DNA from: Massilia sp. W12
GTDB lineage: Bacteria > Pseudomonadota > Gammaproteobacteria > Burkholderiales > Burkholderiaceae_D
Length of the DNA: 64,000 nucleotides
Assembly (NCBI RefSeq): GCF_037300705.1
Contig: NZ_CP147776.1
Coordinates: 372,001-436,000 of the forward strand
Direction of reading: 5' to 3'
The translations under genes and the position numbers were made by a program. Below, one piece after another: positions 33,108-41,723 of this stretch (within the stretch, counting starts at the first letter, position 1; every line of letters starts with the position of its first letter). The notes below the pieces were generated by a model. That model did not search any database. It saw only the letters and a program-made list of their open reading frames with translations, and was not told the DNA's origin.

Positions 33108-36100
33108 ATGGAACAACAACCGCAAGATTTGCGCAATCAAACCCTGGAATTGATCAAACGCAGCGCGGCTGATCAACCGGAGCTGGTGCAAGCCTTGACT
33201 CTGACCTGGCTCACGTCCCTGGATGAGGATGATTTACAGGGCATCGCTCCCGGCAGTCTGGCCGAAGTATTGCGCGCCGGTTTCGCACAAACCCTGTTGC
33301 GCGCCGGCAAAACATGTCAAGTGCACAGCCTGAGCTATGCCGATGGACGTGGCGGCAAGGCCAGCGCGTTGTTGATCCAAAATGACGACATGCCTTACCT
33401 GGTGGATTCGCTGGTGATGGCGCTGCGCAAGAGCCGCCTGAGCGTCAACGCCGTGTTGAACGCCGTGCTGGGCGTGACGCGCGACGCATCCGGCCAGCTG
33501 ACTGCGGTCAGCCATGTCAAAGACAGCCATGGCCCGCGTGAATCGTATGTGCTGGTGCTGTTGGCGGAAACCGCTGCAGCGGAAATGCTGCACACCGTGT
33601 CGGCGCAAATCCGCATGGTGGCGCAAGACGCCGCTGTGGTGCAACGCGACGCCGCCAAGATTAAAGAATTGATGGAAGGCATCGGCCAGGACGTGAAATC
33701 GCGCGGCGCCGAAGGCTTTGAAGTCGCCGAATTTCTGCAATGGGCGCAAAGCGAAGGCTTTGAAGCCTTTGGCTACGCCTACTACCGCGTGGTGGCCGGC
33801 GCGCGTGAGCTGGAGCGCGATCTGCCCAGCCGCATCGGCGTATTGCAAGACACCAGCCACCCGGTGTATGGCGCCTGCCTGGCGAATATTCCGGGCGACT
33901 ACGAAAGCCTGGCCGCACGCAAAGACATCTTGTCAGTGGTGAAGGCTGACGTGCAATGCACCCTGCACCGCGATCAGCGTCTGGATTTCATCGGCGTGCG
34001 CGACACCGACAGCGCCGGCAAGATCATCGGCGAACACTGCTTTGTCGGCCTGTTCACCCGCGTCGCCACCAACACTGCCGTGGCCAAGCTGCCGGTGGCG
34101 CGTCTGCGCGTCGCCAAAGTGCTGGAATTGGCCGGCGTGCGCAAAGAAGGTTTCCGCGCTGAAAAATTCCGTGAAATTCTGGATTCGCTGCCGCGTACCG
34201 AAACCATGGAAGCCGACCCGCAATGGCTGGCTGAAGTGTGCAGCGCCATCGTTTCCATGTACAAGCTGCCGCGCACCAAGGTGTTTGCGCGGCGCGACGT
34301 GTATGCGCGCCACCTGAACGTGCTGGTGTATCTGCCGCGCGAACGCTATAGCGCGAATCTGGCCGAAGCCGTGGCCGCTGCGCTCAAAGAAAGCTCCGGC
34401 GCTTCTGATGTGCGTTGGCAAACCCTGGTGGCCGATGGCCCGCTGGCGCGTCTGTACCTGATCGCCAACGCCGCCCGCTACCCGCTCGATTTGGCCAGCG
34501 ACATTCAACAACCGCTGCTGAAAGTGATGGACGGCTGGCATGGCGAATTTGAGCAGCTGATCGAAGCGCTGCCGGACGCCAATTTGCGCAGCCGTCTGCG
34601 CCAGGACGCCGCCGCTTTGCCGGCGGCCTACATCAATGTGACCCCGCCGGCAGTCGCACTGCGCGATTTGCAAGCCGCGCTGGCGCAGGGCGATCGCGAA
34701 GAAGCAGCGGTGCGCATTGAAGTCGCCGCTGGTGAAAAAGCCACCATCCGCCTGCACTCGGTCAACAGCGTGCCCAGCCTGTCCAACATCCTGCCGGCGC
34801 TGCATAACGCCGGGGTCGAAATCGACCGCGAGCACAGCTACCAGATCAGCGGCAATGGCATGTTGCGCCGTTATGTCACCAGCCTGCAGCTGGACGCGCC
34901 TTCCGCCGCCAAACTGGCCAAGCTGGAAGATAAGAGTGTGGCGGAAGACCTGTTCGCGCAGCTGTTTAACAACCACGCCGAAGATGGCCGCTTGAACGGT
35001 CTGGTGGTGGAAGGCGGTTTGCGCACGCGCGAAGTGCAAATGATCCGCGCCTATCTGGGTTACTGGCGCCAGGCTGGCAGCCGCTTCTCGGTGCGCTATA
35101 TGGCCGACTGCCTGCGCCGTCAGCCGGGCTATGTCAAGCGTCTGGTGGACGCCTTCATGCAGCGTTTTGACCCGGCGGCAGACGACGCCGCGCGCGCCGC
35201 CGGCAACGCCACGATTGCCTCGCTGAAATCGAATCTGGCCGATGTCGATCACGCTGACACCGAAGAAATTCTGGGCATCATCGCCGAATTGATGCTGGCC
35301 ACGCTGCGCACCAATTATTTCCAAAACGATGGCGACACCATCATTTTCAAATTTGATTGCGGCGCCCTGGGCTGGTTGCCGGAGCCGCGCCCGTATCGCG
35401 AAATTTATGTCTTCTCGCGCCGCTTTGAAGGCGTGCACCTGCGCGGCGGCCCGGTCGCGCGCGGCGGCTTGCGCTGGTCTGACCGGATGGAAGACTATCG
35501 CACCGAAGTGCTGGGCCTGGTCAAGGCGCAGATGGTGAAAAACGCGGTGATCGTGCCGGCTGGCGCGAAGGGCGGTTTTGTCTGCAAGATGATGCCGCAA
35601 AATGCTGCGCGTGAAGTGATTGCGGCGGAAGGCGAAGCCGTGTACCGCCTGTTTATCGGCGGTTTGCTGGACATCACCGATAACCGCCAAAAAGGCGAAG
35701 TGGTGCACCCGGCCAACACTGTCTGCCACGACGGCAATGACCCGTATCTGGTGGTGGCGGCGGACAAGGGCACGGCCACCTTCTCGGATATCGCCAACGG
35801 CATCGCCGTCAGCCGTGGCTTCTGGCTGGGCGACGCGTTTGCTTCCGGCGGCTCGAACGGCTATGACCACAAGAAACTGGGCATCACCGCCAAGGGCGCA
35901 TTTGAAGCGGTGAAACGCCATTTCTACGAAATCGGCCACGACATGAACACCACCCCGACCACCGTGGTGGGCGTGGGCGATATGTCGGGCGACGTGTTTG
36001 GCAATGGCGTGCTGTTGTCGCGCAATCTGAAATTGCTGGCTGCGTTTGACCATCGCCACATCTTCCTCGATCCGAACCCGGATTGCGCGGTTTCCTTCGC

Positions 36101-37808
36101 TGAACGCGAGCGCATGTTCGCGCTGCCGCGTTCCTCCTGGGACGATTACAACAAAGAACTGATCTCCAAAGGCGGCGGGGTGTATCCGCGCACCGTGCGC
36201 AGCATTGATTTGAGCGATGAAATCCGCGCTGCGCTGGATATCGCCGAAACCGCGCTGACTCCGGAAGAGCTGATGCACCGCATCCTGCTGGCCCCGGTCG
36301 ATCTGTTCTACAACGGCGGCATCGGCACCTATATCAAAGCCAGCCATGAAACCCACGCCCAGGTGAAAGACCGCGCGAATGACAATATCCGCGTCAGTGG
36401 CCGTGAGTTGCGCTGCAAAGTGGTGGCGGAAGGCGGCAATCTGGGCGCGACCCAATCCGGGCGTATCGAATTCGCCCTGCACGGCGGCCACATCTTCACC
36501 GATGCGATTGACAACTCCGCCGGCGTGGATTGCTCCGACCATGAAGTCAACGCCAAGATTTGGCTGGACGCCGAAGTCAATGCCGGCAAACTGGGCGAAG
36601 CCGAGCGCAACACCCTGTTGAACGAGATGACGGCTGAAATCGAACGCCTGGTGCTGCGCGACAACAGCCTGCAAACCCATTTGCTGGTGCGTGAAGAGCA
36701 GGCGCAAGCCGATGGCATGGTGCTGGACGCCTACGCCGCCCTGATCGCCGATCTGGAAGCTGAAGGCGCCCTCTCGCGCGAATTGGAGCAACTGCCGAAT
36801 GCGGTTGAACTGGCGCGCCGCAAATCTGAAGGCATTGGTCTGACCACGCCGGAATTGGCGGTGGTGGTGGCGCATGTCAAAAACCGCTTCAAGCGCATCC
36901 TGGCGGAACAGGATCTGACATCCGCTGACTGGGCTGCGACCCTGCTCGCGCCGTATTTCCCGGCGCAAATGGTGGCTGCGCGCGACCCGCTCGAACATCC
37001 GTTGGCGAATGCGATTCTGGCCACCGTGCTGGCGAATGAAGTGGTGAACCGTTGCGGCCCGCTGATGGTGGCGCAACTGGCGGCCCAATACCAAGTCAGC
37101 CAGCCGCACGTCGTGATTGCCTGGGCGCAAGCCTGGGCTGCGCTGAATCTGGCGCCGCTGTACGACGCGCTCGACGCCGACGCCCTGAACGTGCCGCGCC
37201 AAGTCTCGATGGATGTGCATGAACGTTCGCGCCAACTGCAAAAAGGCATGGTCGAAGGCGTGCTGGCGCTGCAACAAAGCACCTCTGACAGCAGCGCCTT
37301 GAGTCAGCTCAGCCAATTGTTTGGCGAACAGGAGTTGCTCAACCGCTTGATCGGCTCCGGCGCCGCCTGGCCGGCCTTGGATGGCGTGGCGCAAGCCTAT
37401 GCGCATGCTGCACTGGCCCTGGACGCGCTCTCCGGCGTGGCCGGCTTCCTGTTTGCCTCGCTGTCGGTGAAGCGTCCGGCGGATATGGATCTGGCGCAAT
37501 TCCTGCGTGTCGGCATGGAATTGCGCAGCGCCAGCGGCATCGCTCAGATCGAACGCGGTTTGAAGCAAGGCGCGGAAGGCGAATCACAAAGCCAGTTGCG
37601 CGACTTTGCGCAACAAGCGCTGCGCCGTGCGCAACAACGCCTGCTCAACCATGTGCTGCAAAGCGGCAAGATGGAAGATCAGGACATCGCCGCCATGGTG
37701 CAAAACCTGGGCCTGGCCGCGCCGCAGTTTGGCGCTGATCTGGCGCAGGTGATGCTGCAAGCCTGGGCCTTGTCCGAGGCCGCCAACCGGGTGGCGGAGG
37801 CGGCTTGA
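33108..37808 (+). CDS. gdhB: NAD-specific glutamate dehydrogenase (large, 1566 residues)
   Basis: This is the 180-kDa type GDH known from Pseudomonas and Streptomyces, which turns glutamate into 2-oxoglutarate and ammonia with NAD. Seen here are the N-terminal ACT-like regulatory part, the catalytic region RGGLRWSDRMEDYRTEVLGL, the active-site Lys821 in VPAGAKGGFVCKM, the nucleotide motif VGVGDMSGDVFGNGVLLS and the long C-terminal helical domain. Pseudomonas GdhB is arginine-activated and part of arginine catabolism. The ATG has ttggaga upstream. The 3' end overlaps the astE start, so succinate release and glutamate oxidation are coupled. Confidence 0.95.
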   Translation: MEQQPQDLRNQTLELIKRSAADQPELVQALTLTWLTSLDEDDLQGIAPGSLAEVLRAGFAQTLLRAGKTCQVHSLSYADGRGGKASALLIQNDDMPYLVDSLVMALRKSRLSVNAVLNAVLGVTRDASGQLTAVSHVKDSHGPRESYVLVLLAETAAAEMLHTVSAQIRMVAQDAAVVQRDAAKIKELMEGIGQDVKSRGAEGFEVAEFLQWAQSEGFEAFGYAYYRVVAGARELERDLPSRIGVLQDTSHPVYGACLANIPGDYESLAARKDILSVVKADVQCTLHRDQRLDFIGVRDTDSAGKIIGEHCFVGLFTRVATNTAVAKLPVARLRVAKVLELAGVRKEGFRAEKFREILDSLPRTETMEADPQWLAEVCSAIVSMYKLPRTKVFARRDVYARHLNVLVYLPRERYSANLAEAVAAALKESSGASDVRWQTLVADGPLARLYLIANAARYPLDLASDIQQPLLKVMDGWHGEFEQLIEALPDANLRSRLRQDAAALPAAYINVTPPAVALRDLQAALAQGDREEAAVRIEVAAGEKATIRLHSVNSVPSLSNILPALHNAGVEIDREHSYQISGNGMLRRYVTSLQLDAPSAAKLAKLEDKSVAEDLFAQLFNNHAEDGRLNGLVVEGGLRTREVQMIRAYLGYWRQAGSRFSVRYMADCLRRQPGYVKRLVDAFMQRFDPAADDAARAAGNATIASLKSNLADVDHADTEEILGIIAELMLATLRTNYFQNDGDTIIFKFDCGALGWLPEPRPYREIYVFSRRFEGVHLRGGPVARGGLRWSDRMEDYRTEVLGLVKAQMVKNAVIVPAGAKGGFVCKMMPQNAAREVIAAEGEAVYRLFIGGLLDITDNRQKGEVVHPANTVCHDGNDPYLVVAADKGTATFSDIANGIAVSRGFWLGDAFASGGSNGYDHKKLGITAKGAFEAVKRHFYEIGHDMNTTPTTVVGVGDMSGDVFGNGVLLSRNLKLLAAFDHRHIFLDPNPDCAVSFAERERMFALPRSSWDDYNKELISKGGGVYPRTVRSIDLSDEIRAALDIAETALTPEELMHRILLAPVDLFYNGGIGTYIKASHETHAQVKDRANDNIRVSGRELRCKVVAEGGNLGATQSGRIEFALHGGHIFTDAIDNSAGVDCSDHEVNAKIWLDAEVNAGKLGEAERNTLLNEMTAEIERLVLRDNSLQTHLLVREEQAQADGMVLDAYAALIADLEAEGALSRELEQLPNAVELARRKSEGIGLTTPELAVVVAHVKNRFKRILAEQDLTSADWAATLLAPYFPAQMVAARDPLEHPLANAILATVLANEVVNRCGPLMVAQLAAQYQVSQPHVVIAWAQAWAALNLAPLYDALDADALNVPRQVSMDVHERSRQLQKGMVEGVLALQQSTSDSSALSQLSQLFGEQELLNRLIGSGAAWPALDGVAQAYAHAALALDALSGVAGFLFASLSVKRPADMDLAQFLRVGMELRSASGIAQIERGLKQGAEGESQSQLRDFAQQALRRAQQRLLNHVLQSGKMEDQDIAAMVQNLGLAAPQFGADLAQVMLQAWALSEAANRVAEAA

Positions 37809-38785
37809 GCACGCTGCCGCAAGCAGTCGCGGCCTTGGCCGGCGGCGACCTCGACTGGTTTGCCGCCCGCTTTGCCGCACAAGGCCTGAGCAGCAATCAG
37901 GCCGGCCCCGGCATGCTGCAGATCAACTGCGGCAAGGACGGCGCGCCGGCGGTCTTGCTCTCGGTCGGCGTGCACGGCGACGAAACCGGGCCGCTGGAAT
38001 TGCTGGCGCTGCTGCTGGAAGAACTCTCCAGCGGCGCGCCGCAATTGGCGGCGGATGTTTTGCTGGTGGTCGGCAATGTGGCGGCAATCGCCGCCGGCAA
38101 ACGCTTCATCGACGCTGATTTGAACCGCATGTTCAAAAGCGCGCGCGGCGACCTGGAAGGCAGCAGCGAAGCGGCGCGCGCCGATCAGATGATGGCCGCC
38201 ACGCGCGCCTTCTTTGAGGGCAGAAGCGGGGCGCGCTGGCATTTGGATTTGCACACCGCGATCCGGCCATCGCTGTATCCGGCGTTTGCCATCGTGCCTG
38301 AGCTGATTCAAGAGCAGGCGCGCAGCGCATTGTGGCGCTTTTTAAGCCTGGGCGGCATCGGCGCCATTATCCGCAACCCGCAGCCATCCGGCACCTACAG
38401 TTATTTCAGTTCGGAACACTGCGGCGCGGCTGGCAGCACGCTGGAATTGGGCCGCGTTGGCGTGCTGGGGCAAAATGATTTGCAGCAATTCGACGCCATG
38501 CGCGCCGCGCTGGCGGATTTATTGCGCGGCACGCTGCAATTGCCGGCTGAATGCAGCGCCCACCTGTACCGCCTGGCGCAGGAAATCATCAAGCGCTCAG
38601 CGGATTTCAAGATGAGCTTTGACAAGCAGACGCAAAATTTCAGCGCACTGCCGCAAGGCGCCTTGATCGCCGAAGACGGCGCGCACCGCTACACCGTGCA
38701 ACATGCGGAAGAACGGGTGGTGTTTCCGAATCCGGATGTGCGGATCGGGTTGCGTGCGGGCTTGATGGTGGTGCGGGAAGTTTGA
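37805..38785 (+). CDS. astE: Succinylglutamate desuccinylase
   Basis: The 326-residue zinc-dependent hydrolase of the AstE/aspartoacylase family has SVGVHGDETGPLELL (zinc His and Glu), DADLNRMFKS, WHLDLHTAIRPS (second zinc His) and a C-terminal beta domain. It releases glutamate and succinate in the last AST step. It starts with TTG inside the gdh stop (TTGA), with no in-frame ATG nearby, so its translation depends on coupling to gdh. A 10-bp hairpin follows 36 bp after the stop. Confidence 0.92.
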   Translation: MSTLPQAVAALAGGDLDWFAARFAAQGLSSNQAGPGMLQINCGKDGAPAVLLSVGVHGDETGPLELLALLLEELSSGAPQLAADVLLVVGNVAAIAAGKRFIDADLNRMFKSARGDLEGSSEAARADQMMAATRAFFEGRSGARWHLDLHTAIRPSLYPAFAIVPELIQEQARSALWRFLSLGGIGAIIRNPQPSGTYSYFSSEHCGAAGSTLELGRVGVLGQNDLQQFDAMRAALADLLRGTLQLPAECSAHLYRLAQEIIKRSADFKMSFDKQTQNFSALPQGALIAEDGAHRYTVQHAEERVVFPNPDVRIGLRAGLMVVREV

Positions 38786-39162
38786 CCGCCCATCAGACTG
38801 CGTTCAAGCATTGTTTGTTTGCGCCGGTCGCCGCCGATTTGGCTGCGACCGGCGGTTTCTCCCGGTGCTTGATTTGGCAATTTGCGTGCAATGCATGCGT
38901 GATTGTTTATTCGTCAAAATACAAGTCAGACATACATGGTGTGAATAAATTTTCATCAATATTGCTGCGCCGCAAAAAACTTCATATTGCATGATGCAAG
39001 AAGGTTGAATTGCTCAGAATTGTGGAAAGTTTGTAATATAATTTGCGTTATTTTCCGTGTTGCAATATTTTTTGCGATTCCATTATTTCGCCAGTTGTGC
39101 ATAATAGTGAAAACCCTGCCTGAATGCGTTGCATGCGTCAGGCCTCTACCCTTATCTCCCGC
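38786..39162. other. AT-rich region between astE and an XRE regulator
   Basis: Apart from the hairpin above, this 377-bp stretch has no gene I can support. GC falls sharply from about 38890. A TATAAT at 39037-39042 on the plus strand may be the -10 element for the regulator gene; I found no -35 at normal spacing. Frames starting at 39124 and 39133 extend the regulator N-terminally but lack ribosome sites. Confidence 0.5.
38822..38860 (+). terminator. Hairpin after astE
   Basis: CGCCGGTCGC (38822-38831) pairs with 38845-38854 across a 13-nt loop, followed by GTTTCT. The weak T-tail makes it a moderate terminator candidate for the gdh-astE unit. Confidence 0.55.
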
Positions 39163-40017
39163 ATGGACAGTTTGCTCAAACATCGAATCGTCGAAATTTT
39201 ACGCGCCGGCTGGCGGCAGCGTGATCTTGCTGATGCTGTCTCGAAATCACAGGCGGCTGTGTCGAAGTGGTCGAGCGGAGAATTGGCGTCAATTTCGGCA
39301 GAAAATGCCCAGGCGCTGGCGCGCCTCACAGGTTTCCGCGCTGAATGGATTATGCATGGGCATGGGGAGAAATATTTGCCAGGCGGCCCGGTTTTGCCGG
39401 CTGAACCCGGGCGTAATATGCAGCGCTACAAGCGTGCAATGGATGAAAACGCAAGGCATCAGCAAAATGATGTGGTGCTGAATAAGCAATTGCAAACCTG
39501 GTTTGAACAGGTGGCTCAGCATGATCAGAGTCTGAGCACGCTGCTGCAGGCTTGGCAAATGTTTGATGCCGAGACGCGCAGCGCAATGGCGGAGGTGGCG
39601 AAAATGGCTTCCCTGGCGCGTCCGCCGCAAGTTAAGCGGGCATTGCGCCAAGCGCAGCAACAATTAAGCAGTACCCCGGAGTCGCTGGCGTTGGCACTGA
39701 CTATGCCTGAAATTGTGCTGTTGCGTGTGTTCCGGGCGGCTGCAATGGATGTGCGTTTGATGTTGGTGGATGCGATTTTAGAGCATGGGCACGGCTATCA
39801 AATGCAGCAAATGCGGGTGACCAACCCACCTCCGGTTCCCAATACATCAGAGAATCTTTCGCCTGTGGAATTGCGCCTCGTTACGGCCATGCGCAGCATG
39901 CGGCGTGAAGATCGGCTGGCGGTTGAAGATCTGGTGCAGGCGCAAGCGCGTGAGATGCCAAGTTTGTGGCCATGCGAAGGCGAACAAACGCTTTCCAGCA
40001 AAGTTTCCGGGATGTAA
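39163..40017 (+). CDS. XRE-type helix-turn-helix regulator
   Basis: The 284-residue protein has an N-terminal HTH (RIVEILRAGWRQRDLADAVSKSQAAVSKWSSGE, about 7-40) with phage-repressor style recognition helix, followed by GFRAEWIMHGHGEK, then a long helical part with Q-rich stretches. There is no recognised sensor or peptidase domain. Starts at 39124 and 39133 are also open; none has a clear ribosome site, and 39163 begins the domain best. It faces the small peptide and polysaccharide genes downstream and may control them. Confidence 0.7.
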   Translation: MDSLLKHRIVEILRAGWRQRDLADAVSKSQAAVSKWSSGELASISAENAQALARLTGFRAEWIMHGHGEKYLPGGPVLPAEPGRNMQRYKRAMDENARHQQNDVVLNKQLQTWFEQVAQHDQSLSTLLQAWQMFDAETRSAMAEVAKMASLARPPQVKRALRQAQQQLSSTPESLALALTMPEIVLLRVFRAAAMDVRLMLVDAILEHGHGYQMQQMRVTNPPPVPNTSENLSPVELRLVTAMRSMRREDRLAVEDLVQAQAREMPSLWPCEGEQTLSSKVSGM

Positions 40018-40034
40018 TTTTTAAATAATTCCCA

Positions 40035-40040
40035 TATAAT
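40035..40040 (+). promoter_or_regulatory. TATAAT -10 element before the peptide gene
   Basis: A perfect TATAAT lies 33 bp before the ATG at 40073 and 18 bp after the regulator stop. No strong -35 is visible, so it may be activator-dependent. Confidence 0.4.
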
Positions 40041-40072
40041 GGATATTCCCTTGAACCTGATAGGAGCGTTGT

Positions 40073-40231
40073 ATGGATTTATTACTTTCGCAAGTAACCG
40101 GGGTATTGCCCGTGGGTAGTGATGCAGGATTTGATATTATCGATTTTAATGTTTTTTCCCAATCTGATTTCATCGATTACCAAACTGAAGCGATGGGAGG
40201 AACTCCCGGGGGTAATCCTCCGCCTAGATAA
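40073..40231 (+). CDS. 52-residue acidic peptide, possible precursor or regulator
   Basis: The 52-codon frame encodes MDLLLSQVTGVLPVGSDAGF, an acidic aromatic core (residues 21-36, rich in Asp, Ile and Phe), and a Gly/Pro tail GGTPGGNPPPR. It has a textbook taggag ribosome site 7 bp before the ATG and a TATAAT upstream, and ends 20 bp before the membrane-protein gene. There is no signal peptide. The hydrophobic start, acidic core and flexible end could suit a small membrane-associated regulator or a modified-peptide precursor, but no maturation enzyme is adjacent. I do not recognise it. Confidence 0.6.
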   Translation: MDLLLSQVTGVLPVGSDAGFDIIDFNVFSQSDFIDYQTEAMGGTPGGNPPPR

Positions 40232-40251
40232 TTAAAAATAGACAGGTATCT

Positions 40252-41145
40252 ATGAACATCGACAGAGCATTCACGCTGTACCGGAAAGCGCTCCCGGCAT
40301 TTGTCTTGGGAATGATTCTTCCACTTGATGTAGTGATCGACTCAATACTGTATGTTGCGCCCAACGACCACTGGTGGTATGTGGTCGGCGCAATACTTTC
40401 ATGCTTTTCGTTGATAGGCATGTGGTACTTGTTTAGGCAAGAGAAAATCCATGGGATTTTTGATCTGTTTTTATATGATATTCTGGCTATGCTGTTTGGC
40501 CTGTTTATGAATTACTACAGATTGAATCCCGCAGAACCTTCTCCTATCCCTTTTCAGGTGGTGAGCATCACCCTCCTGTTATTGAAGTTGTATTTTGCAT
40601 TATGCTTTGTTAATCGACCTACAGTTGTAATCGGCCCGTTCAGCTATCTCCAGCAGCGTTCGCTTAAACTGCCAAAAGGCGATTCAACCGCCTTTTTGCT
40701 GGGTACGTTCGGATGCATGCTTTTGGCTTATTTGATGTTGCGTTATATTGGCCATGTGGGTACCTCCGGTTTGCGCGCGACTTTAGGTTGTTTTTGGCTG
40801 ATGGCTGCATTTAATTTTTTGAATGAGCACAGAAGCGTTCAGCGCGAATATCAGGATGCATGTGAAGAGCAGCAATTTTTGATGATTCGCATGGCTGAAT
40901 TGGAGCATCAGTTGCAGGATCAGCAACAAATGATTGCAGATGATGAGGAGTTGATTAAATATTTCAATGACGCCGACCCTGCGTACCGCAAACTTGCTTT
41001 GAAACTCCTGCGCGCCAACTACGAGCGTAATGAAGAGATGAAAAAGCAGGAAGAATTAAGGTCGCAAGGTGTGTTCACTCTGCAAGGCTATGTCAAGGCG
41101 CACAATGACGGCCAATGGCAGCAGCAGGATGGCGCCAAAGCCTGA
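40252..41145 (+). CDS. Membrane protein with C-terminal coiled coil
   Basis: The 297-residue product has about six hydrophobic segments (residues 12-190, e.g. WWYVVGAILSCFSLIGMWYLF and FLLGTFGCMLLAYLMLRYIG) followed by a long charged helix (EHRSVQREYQDACEEQQFLMIRM and onward to about 270) in the cytoplasm. I do not recognise a family. It sits between the peptide gene and the initiating sugar transferase gene, whose start is 10 bp after its stop, so it probably belongs to the same polysaccharide operon, possibly as a partner or regulator of that enzyme. GC is lower than in the transferase genes. Confidence 0.65.
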   Translation: MNIDRAFTLYRKALPAFVLGMILPLDVVIDSILYVAPNDHWWYVVGAILSCFSLIGMWYLFRQEKIHGIFDLFLYDILAMLFGLFMNYYRLNPAEPSPIPFQVVSITLLLLKLYFALCFVNRPTVVIGPFSYLQQRSLKLPKGDSTAFLLGTFGCMLLAYLMLRYIGHVGTSGLRATLGCFWLMAAFNFLNEHRSVQREYQDACEEQQFLMIRMAELEHQLQDQQQMIADDEELIKYFNDADPAYRKLALKLLRANYERNEEMKKQEELRSQGVFTLQGYVKAHNDGQWQQQDGAKA

Positions 41146-41155
41146 AAAGGATGGA

Positions 41156-41716
41156 ATGAAGCGAGCGTTTGATTTCAGCATGGCCTTCATGGCCATGCTT
41201 TTGTTTTTGCCTCTGATTATTGTGGTGGCGCTGGCTGTGCGCATCACTTCGCCCGGCCCTATTTTGTATTGGTCCAGCCGGGTGGGGCGCAATAATCAGC
41301 TGTTCCAAATGCCAAAATTCCGCACCATGCGCACCGACACCCCGGCGCTGGCCACCCATCTCTTGCAAGACCCGGCCAGCTGGCTCACGCCAATCGGCGG
41401 TTTTTTACGTAAAACCAGCCTGGATGAATTGCCGCAACTCTGGAGCATCTTGAATGGCGATATGAGCATTGTCGGCCCGCGTCCGGCACTTTTCAATCAG
41501 GATGATTTGATCGCCTTGCGCACTGAGCACGGCGTGCAAAAAATTTTGCCGGGCTTAACCGGCTGGGCGCAAATCAATGGCCGCGATGAGTTGGCGATTC
41601 CGGACAAGGTTGCATTTGATGTCGAGTATTTGCAGCGCATGAATTTTTGGCTGGATTTGAAGATCATCGCCCTGACCGTGATCCGCGTGTTGCGCCGGGA
41701 TGCGGTATCGCACTGA
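41156..41716 (+). CDS. Initiating sugar-1-phosphate transferase (monotopic PGT)
   Basis: The 186-residue enzyme has an N-terminal membrane hairpin (FMAMLLFLPLIIVVALAV) and the phosphoglycosyl transferase core: SPGPILYWSSRVG, MPKFRTMRTD, FLRKTSLDELPQLWSILNGDMSIVGPRPAL (catalytic Asp-Glu) and LPGLTGWAQINGRDEL. It moves a sugar phosphate from UDP-sugar to undecaprenyl phosphate, the first step of O-antigen, capsule or glycan assembly. The aagga site before 41156 sets the start. It is followed by the WbpM-like dehydratase, which often supplies the UDP-sugar used by this enzyme class. Confidence 0.88.
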   Translation: MKRAFDFSMAFMAMLLFLPLIIVVALAVRITSPGPILYWSSRVGRNNQLFQMPKFRTMRTDTPALATHLLQDPASWLTPIGGFLRKTSLDELPQLWSILNGDMSIVGPRPALFNQDDLIALRTEHGVQKILPGLTGWAQINGRDELAIPDKVAFDVEYLQRMNFWLDLKIIALTVIRVLRRDAVSH

Positions 41717-41723
41717 GGGCGGC

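Noticed and set aside
33933..37568. 1211-codon open frame antisense to the glutamate dehydrogenase gene
   Set aside because: The plus-strand protein is an unmistakable full-length GDH; the antisense frame arises from GC-ending codon bias and its product is His/Gln/Arg-rich without domains.
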